Source: Trebonia sp963734665 (GTDB taxonomy: Bacteria; Actinomycetota; Actinomycetes; Streptosporangiales; Streptosporangiaceae). From it: a DNA stretch of 64,000 bases. Under the pieces are notes generated by a model, which was not told the origin of the DNA, made no database searches, and saw nothing but the letters and a program-made list of their open reading frames with translations. Shown one piece after another: positions 34,589-43,049 of this stretch. The stretch covers positions 71,920-135,919 of the forward strand of contig CAVTIR010000009.1 of NCBI GenBank assembly GCA_963734665.1. The letters run 5' to 3'. A program made the position numbers and the translations under genes. Within the stretch, counting starts at the first letter, position 1, and each line of letters opens with the position of its first letter.

Positions 34589-35824
34589 TCACAGGCTGCC
34601 TTGCAGTGCCCGGATGGCCAGGTGGGCGTGCAGCAGGCAGCCGTCGGCCATAACGGAGTCGTCAAAGGCGGCGAGCGGGCTGTGGTTGTCCTCGGCGGCG
34701 GCGTGGTCGTCGTGCGGGCATGCGCCGAGGAAGAGGTAGCAGCCGGGGACGTGCTCGAGGACGCGCGAGAAGTCTTCTGCGCCTGGGTCCGGGTTGTGCA
34801 TCGGGGTGAACCGGTCGGTCCCGAAGACGTCGGTGACCACGGCGGAGGCAAACTCGGCCTGCGCGGCGTCGTTGACCGTAACCGGGTACTCGGTGATGTA
34901 GCTGACGTCGGCTTTCAGGCCGTGCGCGGCCGCGATCGCCTCGCACAGCTGCACTGACGTGGCCTGGATGCGCTCCCGCGCGGCGGGTGAGAAGGTGCGG
35001 ATGGTGGCCTTGAAGGTTGCCTCCGGCGGGATGATGTTGTGCCTGGTTCCCGCATGGAAGCTGCCGACGGTGACTACCACCGGATCGAAGATGTCGAACT
35101 GCCGGGTCACCATCGTCTGCAGTGCGACCACCATCTCGGCCGCGACGCTGACCGGGTCCTTCGCGCGGTGCGGCGCCGACCCATGCCCCCCGGTGCCGTT
35201 CACCGTCACCATGAGTGCGTCGCTGGCGGCCATCAGCGTGCCGGGGCGGGTGGTGAACTGGCCGCGCGCGAACTTCCCGGCCATCACGTGGATGCCGAAC
35301 GCCCGCCTCACCCTGGGTCCGGCGGCCTCCAGCACACCCTCGGCGATCATTCGTCCCGCGCCGTCCCACCCCTCCTCACCCGGCTGGAACATGAACACGA
35401 CGTCACCGTGGAGCATGTCCCGGTGCGCGCTCAGCAGCCGCGCCGCCCCAACAAGCATCGCCGTGTGCAGGTCGTGGCCGCAGGCGTGCATCACCCCGTC
35501 GATCGTGCTGCGGAACTCCACATCGGCAGACTCGTGTACCGGCAGCGCGTCCATGTCCCCGCGCAGCAGCACGGCGGGCGCCGGGCCGCTGTCCCGAGTT
35601 GTCCCGCTGTCTCGGGCCGTGCCGCGCAATACCGCGGTCACCGACGTGCATGACGTGCCCGTCGAGATCTCCAGCGGCAGGCCATCGAGCGCGGCAAGGA
35701 CCGCCCGCTGCGTCTCGGGTAGCTGAAGCCCGATCTCGGGGCGACGGTGTAGCTGATGTCTGAGCGCCGTGATGTCGTGCTCAAGTTCGCGGACATCATC
35801 ACGCAGACGGTCTTGCAGTGCCAT
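34589..35824 (-). CDS. M20 family amidohydrolase (hippurate/N-acyl amino acid hydrolase type)
   Basis: Dizinc amidohydrolase that removes acyl or aminoacyl groups from amino acids. The 411 residues begin with helices (ELEHDITALRHQLHRRPEIG), then LLRGDMDALPVHE, the metal motif GVMHACGHDLHTAMLVGAARLL, the catalytic Glu in MFQPGEEGWDGAGRMI, and the dimerisation domain (VNGTGGHGSAPHRAKDPVSVAAEMV). A late conserved stretch NPDPGAEDFSRVLEHVPGCYLFLG is present. ATG at 35824 has AGGGAGAG 5 nt upstream. Its substrate is unknown; neighbours concerned with peptides and proline-like amino acids suggest an N-acyl or dipeptide substrate. Confidence 0.9.
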   Translation of the reverse strand: MALQDRLRDDVRELEHDITALRHQLHRRPEIGLQLPETQRAVLAALDGLPLEISTGTSCTSVTAVLRGTARDSGTTRDSGPAPAVLLRGDMDALPVHESADVEFRSTIDGVMHACGHDLHTAMLVGAARLLSAHRDMLHGDVVFMFQPGEEGWDGAGRMIAEGVLEAAGPRVRRAFGIHVMAGKFARGQFTTRPGTLMAASDALMVTVNGTGGHGSAPHRAKDPVSVAAEMVVALQTMVTRQFDIFDPVVVTVGSFHAGTRHNIIPPEATFKATIRTFSPAARERIQATSVQLCEAIAAAHGLKADVSYITEYPVTVNDAAQAEFASAVVTDVFGTDRFTPMHNPDPGAEDFSRVLEHVPGCYLFLGACPHDDHAAAEDNHSPLAAFDDSVMADGCLLHAHLAIRALQGSL

Positions 35825-35939
35825 TTCTCTCCCTTTTTCGGCGAAAGTCAGATCTTTCAAGCGCCTCACTCTGGGCGGCCAGCACCAGCCAGCCGATCAG
35901 CCGCACAAAGACCAAATGCGGAGTCGCTCGGGGCATGAC

Positions 35940-36355
35940 CGCCCAGGCTAGACCCCAGGTCAACCGCACGAGTTGTGGCACGGCACAGGCCCGGTGAACG
36001 TGTGCCGCAGTGAGGCGCTGAGGTATTAGTCCCGCCGAACGCACCAGCCCCGTGATCCGCCCGGGGAACTCTGTACCGATGATGCTGCGATGCGGTAGCT
36101 CGTCGTCGATGCCGAGTTGACCGCGGTCGAAGAGGTGCGCGAGCCGGGCTGCCGTCCCGCTACCGCACGACGACCTGTCCACTGCGCCATCGGCAAAGAC
36201 GGTGACATTCCGCTGGCACATGCGGCCATCTGCGTCGGGTTCCCGTTGGCAGAAGATGACTCCGTAGATCCCGCGCAGTTCGGGCTTCCACGGGGCCTGA
36301 CGGCACGTCGATCGCGATCACGGTTTCACCGGTGGCGCGCAACTGCTTGGGCACC
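35940..36355 (-). pseudogene. Decayed proline racemase/hydroxyproline epimerase family gene
   Basis: On the minus strand a frame beginning near 36355 reads LRATGETVIAIDVPSGPVEA; a different frame then reads ELRGIYGVIFCQREPDADGR, MCQRNVTVFADGAVDRSSCG and SGTAARLAHL, then HRSIIGTEFPGRI. This is the second half of a proline racemase family enzyme, with the catalytic Cys of DRSxCGSGT. The N-terminal half with the first catalytic Cys is gone, an internal piece is deleted and the C-terminus is scrambled, so it is inactive. The Cys (not Thr) at this place points to a racemase/epimerase rather than a 3-hydroxyproline dehydratase. Confidence 0.75.
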
Positions 36356-36370
36356 TTGTGCTCCTATGCC

Positions 36371-36399
36371 ATGTACTATGTTGCATTGTTGTTAACAAC
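36371..36399. promoter_or_regulatory. Candidate GntR operator
   Basis: A perfect 12-bp palindrome GTTGTTAACAAC (36388-36399) lies about 37 bp before the gntR start. It is adjacent to ATGTACTATGTTGCATTG (36371-36388), 15 of 18 bases of which recur at 38241-38258 in front of the island's plus-strand genes. Autoregulation by the adjacent FCD-type repressor is inferred. Confidence 0.45.
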
Positions 36400-36435
36400 C
36401 ATCGCGGGAAGATATACGGGCGGAGCGCGGGTGCC

Positions 36436-37101
36436 GTGCGAACTCTGAAGCAGACCAACCTCAGGGAACAGGCGAGGGAAGTCATCCGCGCCAGCATCGT
36501 CGGCGGGGAACTCGTCCCTGGTGAGGTGTACTCGGCCACGGCGCTCAGCAGCCGGCTCGGTGTTTCGCAGACTCCCGTCCGTGAGGCCATGCTTGACCTG
36601 GCCAGCGACGGTCTCGTAGGGCCGGTCCGTAACCGGGGCTTTCGGGTCCTGACCGTCGCCGACGCTGACCTGGACGAGATCAGCGAACTGCGCAAGATGA
36701 TCGAGGTGCCGGCGGTGCGACTGGTCGTGGAGAAGGCAAGTAACGCCGACTTCGATGCGCTGGAAGGTGCCCTGGCCCCGCTCGAGCAGGCCGCCGCCCG
36801 CAATGACCTCGCAGGATTCCTCCGCGCAGACCGCGATTTCCATCTCGCGCTGCTCAGCTTGGCCGGCAACCGCCGACTCGTGCGCCTGGTCGGGCAGCTT
36901 CGCGACCAGGCCAGGCTGACGGGCCTCAAGGCGATGGCGGACTCCGGCCTTCTGTTCTCCTCTGCCGAGGAGCACCGGCTGATCCTTGACGCGCTGCGCG
37001 CACGTGACGCCCGTCACGCCGAAACCCTCGTGCGTCGTCACCTGGAGCACACCCGCGGAGTGTGGGCGGGGCGGTCCGAGCAGGAGCATGACCTGAGCTG
37101 A
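36436..37101 (+). CDS. GntR family (FadR/FCD) transcriptional regulator
   Basis: About 221 residues. N-terminal winged HTH with REVIRASIVGGELVPGEVYS, ATALSSRLGVSQTPVREAML and LVGPVRNRGFRVL; C-terminal all-helical FCD ligand-binding domain (ISELRKMIEVPAVRLVVEKA, RADRDFHLALLSLAGNRRLV, EEHRLILDALRARDARHAET) with conserved metal-binding Asp/His positions (DRDFH, EEHR). GTG at 36436 is the likely start; an ATG at 36358 in the same frame adds residues unlike the family. It sits inside a catabolic island and likely responds to an amino acid or carboxylate intermediate, controlling the neighbouring genes. Confidence 0.9.
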   Translation: MRTLKQTNLREQAREVIRASIVGGELVPGEVYSATALSSRLGVSQTPVREAMLDLASDGLVGPVRNRGFRVLTVADADLDEISELRKMIEVPAVRLVVEKASNADFDALEGALAPLEQAAARNDLAGFLRADRDFHLALLSLAGNRRLVRLVGQLRDQARLTGLKAMADSGLLFSSAEEHRLILDALRARDARHAETLVRRHLEHTRGVWAGRSEQEHDLS

Positions 37102-37128
37102 ACGCCCGACTGCTGGGCCCCGCTGTCG

Positions 37129-38103
37129 TCAGGCATGTGCGGAGTCGGTACCGGCCTGGGCGCCCGCCGAATCCGCGGCCAGGCGCCGTATGGCTGTGCG
37201 TGCGACGACGAGGTCTTCGAACGGAATCCCGACGGACTTGAAAATCGTCACCGCCGCCTGGTCCCGTCGCCGGACCTTGCCGCATACGAGGTCCTGAAGT
37301 TCCACCAGGTCGGCGGCATCGCACATCCCCTCACTGATCGCCTGAATGACATCCCCTGCTTCAGCGAGCGCCGCCGCGCGGGTCTCGACCACGACCTGGG
37401 CTGAGGCGATGAGGGGGCCGTCGAGCTCGCGGGTGTCCGGCCGGTAGGCGCCGATCGCGTTGATATGTGTCCCGGGCGCCGGCCACTCGCCGGCGAACAG
37501 CGGGGTCGCGCTGGTCGTGCAGGTACAGATGATGTCGGCGGACGCGACGTCGGCGGGTCGGCCGAGTTCGCAGGCCAGCCCATTTGAGAGGACGGATTCA
37601 CGGAGCTCGTGAGTTCGCTTGCTGCCGGTCCCGACGATGACGACATGCTCGATTGGCCGCACAGCGCACATGGCCGCGATGTGCGCTGCGGCCTGCACTC
37701 CGGCCCCGAAGACGACGAGCCGCCGCGCATCCGGGCGAGCGAGATGCCTAGTTGCCACCGCCGAGACCGCGGCAGTGCGCACGGCCGTCAGCGCGCCGCC
37801 GTCCAGGGTCGCCTCTGCGGCCAGTGTTCCCGGCGCGAACATGATGTAGATGCCGTGGATCAACGGCATCCCCCGGCCAGGGTTGCCGGGATTAAGCGTG
37901 AGGAGCTTGACGCCGAGTCCTTCCGGGCCATCGGCCGGCATCGTCAGCAGCTCCCCGTCCGGAACTGGCAGATTCTGCCGAGCGTGCTGGCTGTACTCGC
38001 TGACACGCTCGAATGCCTTCTCTAGGTCAGGAATCGTCTCCGTGTGTTGGAGGAGCCCAGAGAGCTCGCTGCCTCCGAGGTGAGGTAGTGAACCGATGGC
38101 ATG
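37129..38103 (-). CDS. Ornithine cyclodeaminase/mu-crystallin family protein
   Basis: NAD(P)-binding enzyme of 324 residues. The dinucleotide loop is RRLVVFGAGVQAAAHIAAMC, followed by IEHVVIVGTGSKRTHELRES, CTCTTSATPLFAGEW and HINAIGAYRPDTRELDG. The N-terminal substrate part has LPVPDGELLTMPADGPEG and GVKLLTLNPGNPGRGMPLIHG. The family includes ornithine cyclodeaminase, alanine dehydrogenase, and delta1-pyrroline-2-carboxylate reductase; the last would fit beside a proline-racemase-family gene. ATG at 38103 gives the better N-terminus (MHAIGSLPHLGG); an ATG at 38127 adds residues encoded by a 21-bp repeat. Divergent from the gene at 38306. Confidence 0.88.
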   Translation of the reverse strand, partial: HAIGSLPHLGGSELSGLLQHTETIPDLEKAFERVSEYSQHARQNLPVPDGELLTMPADGPEGLGVKLLTLNPGNPGRGMPLIHGIYIMFAPGTLAAEATLDGGALTAVRTAAVSAVATRHLARPDARRLVVFGAGVQAAAHIAAMCAVRPIEHVVIVGTGSKRTHELRESVLSNGLACELGRPADVASADIICTCTTSATPLFAGEWPAPGTHINAIGAYRPDTRELDGPLIASAQVVVETRAAALAEAGDVIQAISEGMCDAADLVELQDLVCGKVRRRDQAAVTIFKSVGIPFEDLVVARTAIRRLAADSAGAQAGTDSAHA

Positions 38104-38142
38104 CATTACGCACTCATTTCTATGCATTACGCACTTATTTCT
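38101..38142. repeat. Two 21-bp direct repeats over the ocd-like start
   Basis: ATGCATTACGCACTCATTTC plus T at 38101-38121 is repeated at 38122-38142 with one change (C to T). The copies cover the start codon region of the minus-strand ocd-like gene, each contributing a possible ATG. Confidence 0.85.
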
Positions 38143-38240
38143 GGTCGCTGCCTAGGGGGCGGGGCTGCGCGGCGAACCATGCGCAGGGCCGCCGTCTTCA
38201 CGTCGTGCACCCTGAAGCTTGCTTGACCGCGGTATGTGGC

Positions 38241-38258
38241 ATGTCATATGTTACATTG
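38241..38258. promoter_or_regulatory. Second copy of the putative island regulatory motif
   Basis: ATGTCATATGTTACATTG matches the motif in front of gntR at 15 of 18 positions. It lies in the divergent 38104-38305 region and would allow the same regulator to control both the ocd-like gene and the plus-strand operon. A 10-bp palindrome ACGGTACCGT follows near 38274. Confidence 0.4.
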
Positions 38259-38305
38259 CATCCACATGGAGGACGGTACCGTACGGTCTGGACGAAGGGA
38301 ATGCG

Positions 38306-38623
38306 ATGGGGGGATACGGCGCACTCTGGCAGCGGCTCCCGGCCGCCCCGCCTTATTGCCCGAAGGCGGTCAAGGCCGACTTTGATCGCATCCACGACCC
38401 GAAGACGCAGTCGCGGCGCCGGATGGCAGTGATCGACTCGGTTAACGTACTCGGCCTCTACCAGGTCGAAATACTGCTCAATCGGGCATACGCCGCCTTC
38501 CTCGGAGAGATTCGGCGCACCAAGATCCCCGTCCAGTCGCCGACGGCGGTAGAGCGCTACGCGGCCACCAACTCGTTCAAAGCCTCGGTGGGCACGGGTG
38601 GGTACAAGTTCATTTCCTGCTAG
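38306..38623 (+). CDS. Hypothetical protein, island-specific
   Basis: A 105-residue protein starting MGGYGALWQRLPAAPPYCPK and ending SVGTGGYKFISC. GAAGGGA stands just before the ATG. The middle (DPKTQSRRRMAVIDSVNVLG, EILLNRAYAAFLGEIRRTKI) looks helical and basic; no signal peptide or membrane helix is visible. An ATG at 38219 in the same frame would add 29 residues but covers the putative operator. It is the first plus-strand gene before the dipeptidase and is separated from it by 86 bp. I do not recognise a family. Confidence 0.55.
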   Translation: MGGYGALWQRLPAAPPYCPKAVKADFDRIHDPKTQSRRRMAVIDSVNVLGLYQVEILLNRAYAAFLGEIRRTKIPVQSPTAVERYAATNSFKASVGTGGYKFISC

Positions 38624-38709
38624 AAAGGCGTCGGGGTTCAGTGATCTCATGATGCCGGCGCGGCGAACCCCTATCTCATCAGCACCTCGGTTATCCGAAA
38701 GGGTCTCTC

Positions 38710-39726
38710 ATGAGCGTTGCCACAGGTCCAGAGCGACTTCATGCTGAAGCAATTATCGTCGACGGAACATGTCCGGGTGGCCATTGGAGGGCTAATGTCG
38801 ACACCTGGCTGTCCGGGGGGACGACGTGCTGTGTTCTCTCCGTCGGCGGGCCACACGGGGCGGTAGGGGCCCTGTACGACATTGCCGACGCCTACCAGTT
38901 CATTCGGCAGCGCGAGGAGCTGCGTCTCGCAACGACGGTAGAGCAAATCCGTGAAGCGAAGGCTTCCGGCCAGCTTGCGGTCGTCTTGCAATTCCAGGGA
39001 ACGCAGCCAATCGAATACGAGACGGCGCTCATCGAGGCGTACTGGCGCCTTGGTGTGCGGGTCGTCCAGCTCGCCTACAATCGACGCGCGCCGGTCTGCG
39101 ACGGGTGTGAGGAGCCCAACGACGCTGGCCTGAGCGTGTTCGGTCGGCGGGTGGTTGCGGAGCTGAATCGGCTGGGCATGGTGGTCGATGTATCACACAC
39201 CGGAGTCCGCTCCTCGCTCGAGGCTATCGAGGTATCAACCGCCCCGGTTATAGCGTCGCATTCCAATGCCGCAGCCGTGCACCCAAACCAGAGGAACTTG
39301 CCGGACGACCTGATCCGGGCAATCGCAAGCTCGGGCGGCACGATCGGAATGAACGGCTGGCCATCGTTTGTATCGGCTGATTCACGCCCAACACTCGACC
39401 AGTATATCGACCACATGTCCTACATAGCAGATCTCGTGGGATGCGAGCACGTGGCATTGGGGGTGGATTATTGGAATGGGACACAGGCTCAGTACGACAA
39501 GTACGTCGCAGAGGGCACCTGGCATCCCGATAATTACCCGCCTCCGCCGTGGCCATATCCAGCAGGGATGGAGGACGCGAGTGGGTTCCCGAGCCTCACG
39601 TCTCGGATGCTGGAGCGGGGCTTCGGTCCGGACGACGTCCGCGGGATCCTCGGAGAGAACCTCCTGCGGGTGTACGAGAAGGTCTGGACGAGTGGCGCGC
39701 TGTCTTCAGAGGAGGGTGCCGCATGA
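38710..39726 (+). CDS. M19 (renal dipeptidase) family protein with altered metal ligands
   Basis: TIM-barrel amidohydrolase family protein, 338 residues. Late motifs are typical: VVDVSHTGVRSSLEAIEVST, PVIASHSNAAAVHPNQRNLPDD (second-metal His and Arg), GTIGMNGWPSFV, and CEHVALGVDYWNG with the catalytic-region Asp, ending with MLERGFGPDDVRGILGENLL. The N-terminal HxD zinc ligands of M19 are replaced (IIVDGTCPGGHW), and the bridging Glu of the usual IEGG stretch reads QFQGTQPIE. So one metal site looks lost and dipeptidase activity cannot be assumed. ATG at 38710; the stop overlaps the next gene (ATGA), so the two enzymes are co-translated. Confidence 0.85.
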   Translation: MSVATGPERLHAEAIIVDGTCPGGHWRANVDTWLSGGTTCCVLSVGGPHGAVGALYDIADAYQFIRQREELRLATTVEQIREAKASGQLAVVLQFQGTQPIEYETALIEAYWRLGVRVVQLAYNRRAPVCDGCEEPNDAGLSVFGRRVVAELNRLGMVVDVSHTGVRSSLEAIEVSTAPVIASHSNAAAVHPNQRNLPDDLIRAIASSGGTIGMNGWPSFVSADSRPTLDQYIDHMSYIADLVGCEHVALGVDYWNGTQAQYDKYVAEGTWHPDNYPPPPWPYPAGMEDASGFPSLTSRMLERGFGPDDVRGILGENLLRVYEKVWTSGALSSEEGAA

Positions 39727-41111
39727 GCGGCTTCGACATCATCGAACCGGTCTCGGAACTCGACGAGAACCTTAAGCGCTATATCCGCCAGCAGATGACC
39801 GAGCTGCAGATCCCGGGTGTCGCGGTTGGCATGGCGCACGGGGACGCCATCGCTGTCGGCGGCTTTGGAGTAACCAGTATCGAGAACCCTCTCTCGGTCA
39901 CTGGTGACACGGTGTTCCAGCTCGGCTCCATCACGAAGACGATCACCGGCACGGCGATCATGCAACTCGTAGACGAGGGCAGCCTCGACCTTGACCGTCC
40001 GGTCCAGGACTACCTTCCAGACTTCAGGGTGGCAGATCCGGAAATCTCCAAGGCGGTCACCGTCCGGCACCTCATGACCCACACCGGGGGCTGGGAAGGG
40101 GACATATTCGAGGCGGCCGGCTGGGGGGACGACGCCTTGTCAATCTTGGTCGGCCGCCTGGCGAAGCTTAAGCAGGTGACGCCGTTCGGCACGCTCTGGT
40201 CATACAGCAACGCGTCGTTCTACGTACTCGGCCGCATTCTCGAGGTCCACTACGGGAAGCCATACGAGAACATCATCCAGGAGCAGCTCTTCGCGCCTTT
40301 GGGCATCCGGCACGCCTGCTACTTTGCTCACGACGTTGTGCTCGAGAGGTTCTCCGTCGGTCACGCCATCGGGCCCTCCGGCCTGCAGGTCGCCCGGCCG
40401 TGGGCGATGGAACGCTCGTCGTCGCCGGTGGGGACGACGATGATGAATGTCAAGGACCTGCTGAGGTACGCACGGTTCCATCTGGGGACGCTGGAGCCGA
40501 GCAGCCCGATACTGAAGGCTGAAACGAAAGAGCAGATGCGCCGTCCGGGCATGCCCGGCGTGCTGAACGGCGCTCCCAGCGGACTCGCCGGCGGGATGGG
40601 CCTGTCCTTCATGCTGGGAGACCGGGCAGGAGCGCGGGTCGCCGGGCACGGGGGCAGCGCCAACGGCCAGCCGGCCGACCTGTCGATGCTCCCCGACCAC
40701 GGCTTTGCCGTAGTGGTGCTGACGAACCTGCAGAACCCGGGCCACACTCTGGCCAAGCGCATCGTACGGTGGGCGCACAAGGCGTACTTCGGCATCGAGG
40801 TCCCGGCGCCCGAGCCGGCGCCCTTCGGCGACCTCGACGAAGCTGTCGGTACCTATGACACGTATGGCGGCGTGTTGGAGGTACGCCGGGAGGGAGACGA
40901 ACTGCGGGTCGACTCCCATGCGACGCGGGGATGGCTGGACAACATGGATCCTCCGACTCCCGCAGTGCTGGACCGTCGCTTCGTCCCCATCGGCAACGAC
41001 AAGGTCGCTGCGCTCCCGCTTGAGGATGAAAACATCGGGACGTTCCTGCGCGACGACAGCGGCAACATCAAATGGTTCCTGCTCAACCATCGGGCGGCGC
41101 TCCGGCGGTAA
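39723..41111 (+). CDS. Serine hydrolase of the class C beta-lactamase/D-aminopeptidase family (S12)
   Basis: Penicillin-binding-protein-like hydrolase of 462 residues. Catalytic motifs are SITK (FQLGSITKTITGTAI), YSN (LWSYSNASFYVLG) and HGG (VAGHGGSANGQPADLSML). A C-terminal lipocalin-like or beta-barrel domain from about residue 365 (AVGTYDTYGGVLEVRREGDE) follows. No signal peptide is visible, so it probably acts in the cytoplasm, which fits a D-aminopeptidase or esterase more than a wall enzyme. It overlaps the M19 gene by 4 bp and precedes the Dpp importer, suggesting that imported peptides with unusual residues are trimmed. Confidence 0.88.
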   Translation: MSGFDIIEPVSELDENLKRYIRQQMTELQIPGVAVGMAHGDAIAVGGFGVTSIENPLSVTGDTVFQLGSITKTITGTAIMQLVDEGSLDLDRPVQDYLPDFRVADPEISKAVTVRHLMTHTGGWEGDIFEAAGWGDDALSILVGRLAKLKQVTPFGTLWSYSNASFYVLGRILEVHYGKPYENIIQEQLFAPLGIRHACYFAHDVVLERFSVGHAIGPSGLQVARPWAMERSSSPVGTTMMNVKDLLRYARFHLGTLEPSSPILKAETKEQMRRPGMPGVLNGAPSGLAGGMGLSFMLGDRAGARVAGHGGSANGQPADLSMLPDHGFAVVVLTNLQNPGHTLAKRIVRWAHKAYFGIEVPAPEPAPFGDLDEAVGTYDTYGGVLEVRREGDELRVDSHATRGWLDNMDPPTPAVLDRRFVPIGNDKVAALPLEDENIGTFLRDDSGNIKWFLLNHRAALRR

Positions 41112-41114
41112 GCC

Positions 41115-41192
41115 GGCGCTTGACTCCAGGCGGCCGCCTGACTCCAAGGCGGCCGCCTAACTCCGGGCCGCCGCCTGACTCCAGGCGGCGGC
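41115..41192. repeat. About four imperfect 20-bp repeats with GCGGCCGC palindromes
   Basis: The unit (T)GACTCCAGGCGGCCGCC recurs about every 18-20 bp between the S12 gene and the importer, with small changes (GGGCCGCC, AGGCGGCGG). AGGCGGCCGCCT is a 12-bp palindrome. It may act as a terminator cluster or a REP-like element. Confidence 0.7.
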
Positions 41193-41333
41193 CGACGCGG
41201 TGGCACGCGAACACCGCATACGGCACGCCTATTAGTGGCGGTAGCTGGCTATAAGCCCTGGCAAAGACGCACCTTATAAGCCATTAACTGAACTCGGTCA
41301 TGAGTGCTCATGTATAGAAACAGGGTAATAACG

Positions 41334-42947
41334 GTGAAGAGACACTTGCAAGCGACTCTGGCCCTGGCGGCGCTGGGAGCGGCACTGCTAGCTGGCTGCA
41401 GCTCCAGCTCGGGCGGGTCGGGCGCGAATGCGGGAACGACTCAGGGCAACGCGAGCCAGACGATCTCAGACTTGCAAGTCGGATCGGCGGCTGTCTCGAC
41501 CCTCAACTACGACGACAGCAACATCGGGTACTCATCCGGACTGGGTAACCTCGTGCTCGAGCCGCTCCTGGTCGAGACGAAGAACGAGAAGATCGAGCCG
41601 TGGCTCGCCCAGTCGTGGAAGCAGGTAAACCCTACGACGTACGTCTATAACCTGCGCCACGGGGTCAAGTTCTCTGATGGCGACGTGATGACCGCCGCCA
41701 ACGTCGTCTTCTCGTGGGACTACTACCGCGAGCAGGGATCAGACAATGCGTATAACTTCCCAACTACGCTGAAGAGCATCACGGCCACCGGCCCGTACAC
41801 CGTGACGGTCACGCTGAGCAAGCCGGACGCGGCGTGGGCGGTCGTACCTACCGGAGCGATGCTGGGGATCTTCGAGAAGAAGTTCTACGAGGAGCACAAG
41901 TCAACGTTCGGGCAGCCGGGAACTGGTGTTATGGGGACCGGCCCGTGGTCGATAACGTCATTCGACCCGACGACGGGCGCGCAGCTGACGGCCAACCCGT
42001 ACTACTGGGGGGGCGCAGTCCGGATCAAGCAAATCACATGGACGTTCTACTCGAACGAGACCAGCGAAGCATTGGCTTTCCGTGCCGGCAGCGTCAATCT
42101 CGCGTTCCCGACTGAGAACCAGTCCTTCGCTTCGACGGCAGGTACGACGCTAACAAGCGCTCCAGGTTCGATCATGGAGGGCGACTTCGAAATGAACACG
42201 CTCGCCAAGCCGTGGAACAGCATCTATGTGCGCAAGGCCGTTGCGTACGCGCTCAACAAGCCGGGCCTCATCGCCGCTAACGGTGGCTACGCTACACCCA
42301 TCAATACGCTCATAACGCCGGCAATGCTCGAAGGGCTGGGCACGCCGGCGCAGGTAACGGCCGTACTCAACTCGCTCCCCGCGTACCCCTATAATCTTGC
42401 CAAGGCCAAGCAAGAAATGGCGCTATCACCGTATCCGCATGGCGTGAACGTGACACTCGCCGTCGACAATACACCGAGTTTCATCAACGTGAGCCAGGCG
42501 ATCGTCAGCCAGCTTGCCCAGATTGGCATCCACGCGACACTCGATGTCGAGCAGAGCGCGGCGTGGACGACGCAGATCACAAGCGCCGATCGCGCATCGA
42601 TCCCGGCGCAGTACGTCACCAACGGAGCAGACTCGCTTGACCCGGGCGAGGGGTTCAACTTCGCCATCGGCAGCGCTAACGCTACCGCGGGCAACTGGAA
42701 CTCGACCAACTGGAGTAACCCTACGGTCGACAACCTCATCGCAGAAGGGTTCACCACAACCAACTCCACGGCGCGGCTGAACGTGTATAAGCAGCTCCTT
42801 GATCAGTTCGCTCAGAACGTGCCGTTCGTGCCGGTGTTCCTGATTGATGGGACGGTGGCACTCTCGAGCCAGTACACCTGGCCTTCGTTTGACAGCTTCT
42901 ACCTCCAAGACGGCCCCTGGGCGCTCGGCATCGAGTCGAAGAACTGA
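41334..42947 (+). CDS. Peptide-type ABC transporter solute-binding lipoprotein (DppA/OppA family)
   Basis: SBP family 5 lipoprotein, 537 residues. Signal MKRHLQATLALAALGAALLA with the lipobox LLAGC, then a Ser/Gly linker. Family features are LVLEPLLVETKNEKIEPWLA, SWKQVNPTTYVYNLRHGVKF (the YxFxLRxGVKF motif), GDVMTAANVVFSWDY, GTGPWSITSFDPTTGAQLTA and VRKAVAYALNKPGLI. GTG at 41334 fits the signal; in-frame starts at 41304 and 41310 are upstream of it. Codon use is less GC-biased than in the housekeeping genes. Head of an importer operon with two permeases and fused ATPases. Confidence 0.92.
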   Translation: MKRHLQATLALAALGAALLAGCSSSSGGSGANAGTTQGNASQTISDLQVGSAAVSTLNYDDSNIGYSSGLGNLVLEPLLVETKNEKIEPWLAQSWKQVNPTTYVYNLRHGVKFSDGDVMTAANVVFSWDYYREQGSDNAYNFPTTLKSITATGPYTVTVTLSKPDAAWAVVPTGAMLGIFEKKFYEEHKSTFGQPGTGVMGTGPWSITSFDPTTGAQLTANPYYWGGAVRIKQITWTFYSNETSEALAFRAGSVNLAFPTENQSFASTAGTTLTSAPGSIMEGDFEMNTLAKPWNSIYVRKAVAYALNKPGLIAANGGYATPINTLITPAMLEGLGTPAQVTAVLNSLPAYPYNLAKAKQEMALSPYPHGVNVTLAVDNTPSFINVSQAIVSQLAQIGIHATLDVEQSAAWTTQITSADRASIPAQYVTNGADSLDPGEGFNFAIGSANATAGNWNSTNWSNPTVDNLIAEGFTTTNSTARLNVYKQLLDQFAQNVPFVPVFLIDGTVALSSQYTWPSFDSFYLQDGPWALGIESKN

Positions 42948-43049
42948 TCGGATCGCGGAGATGAGATGTCACGTAGCGGAGCGCTTCAGGCGACGGGGGG
43001 TCCGCCAGGGCCGGACGCCCGTCAAGAGCGACGATCGGGTTGTGGCTGA

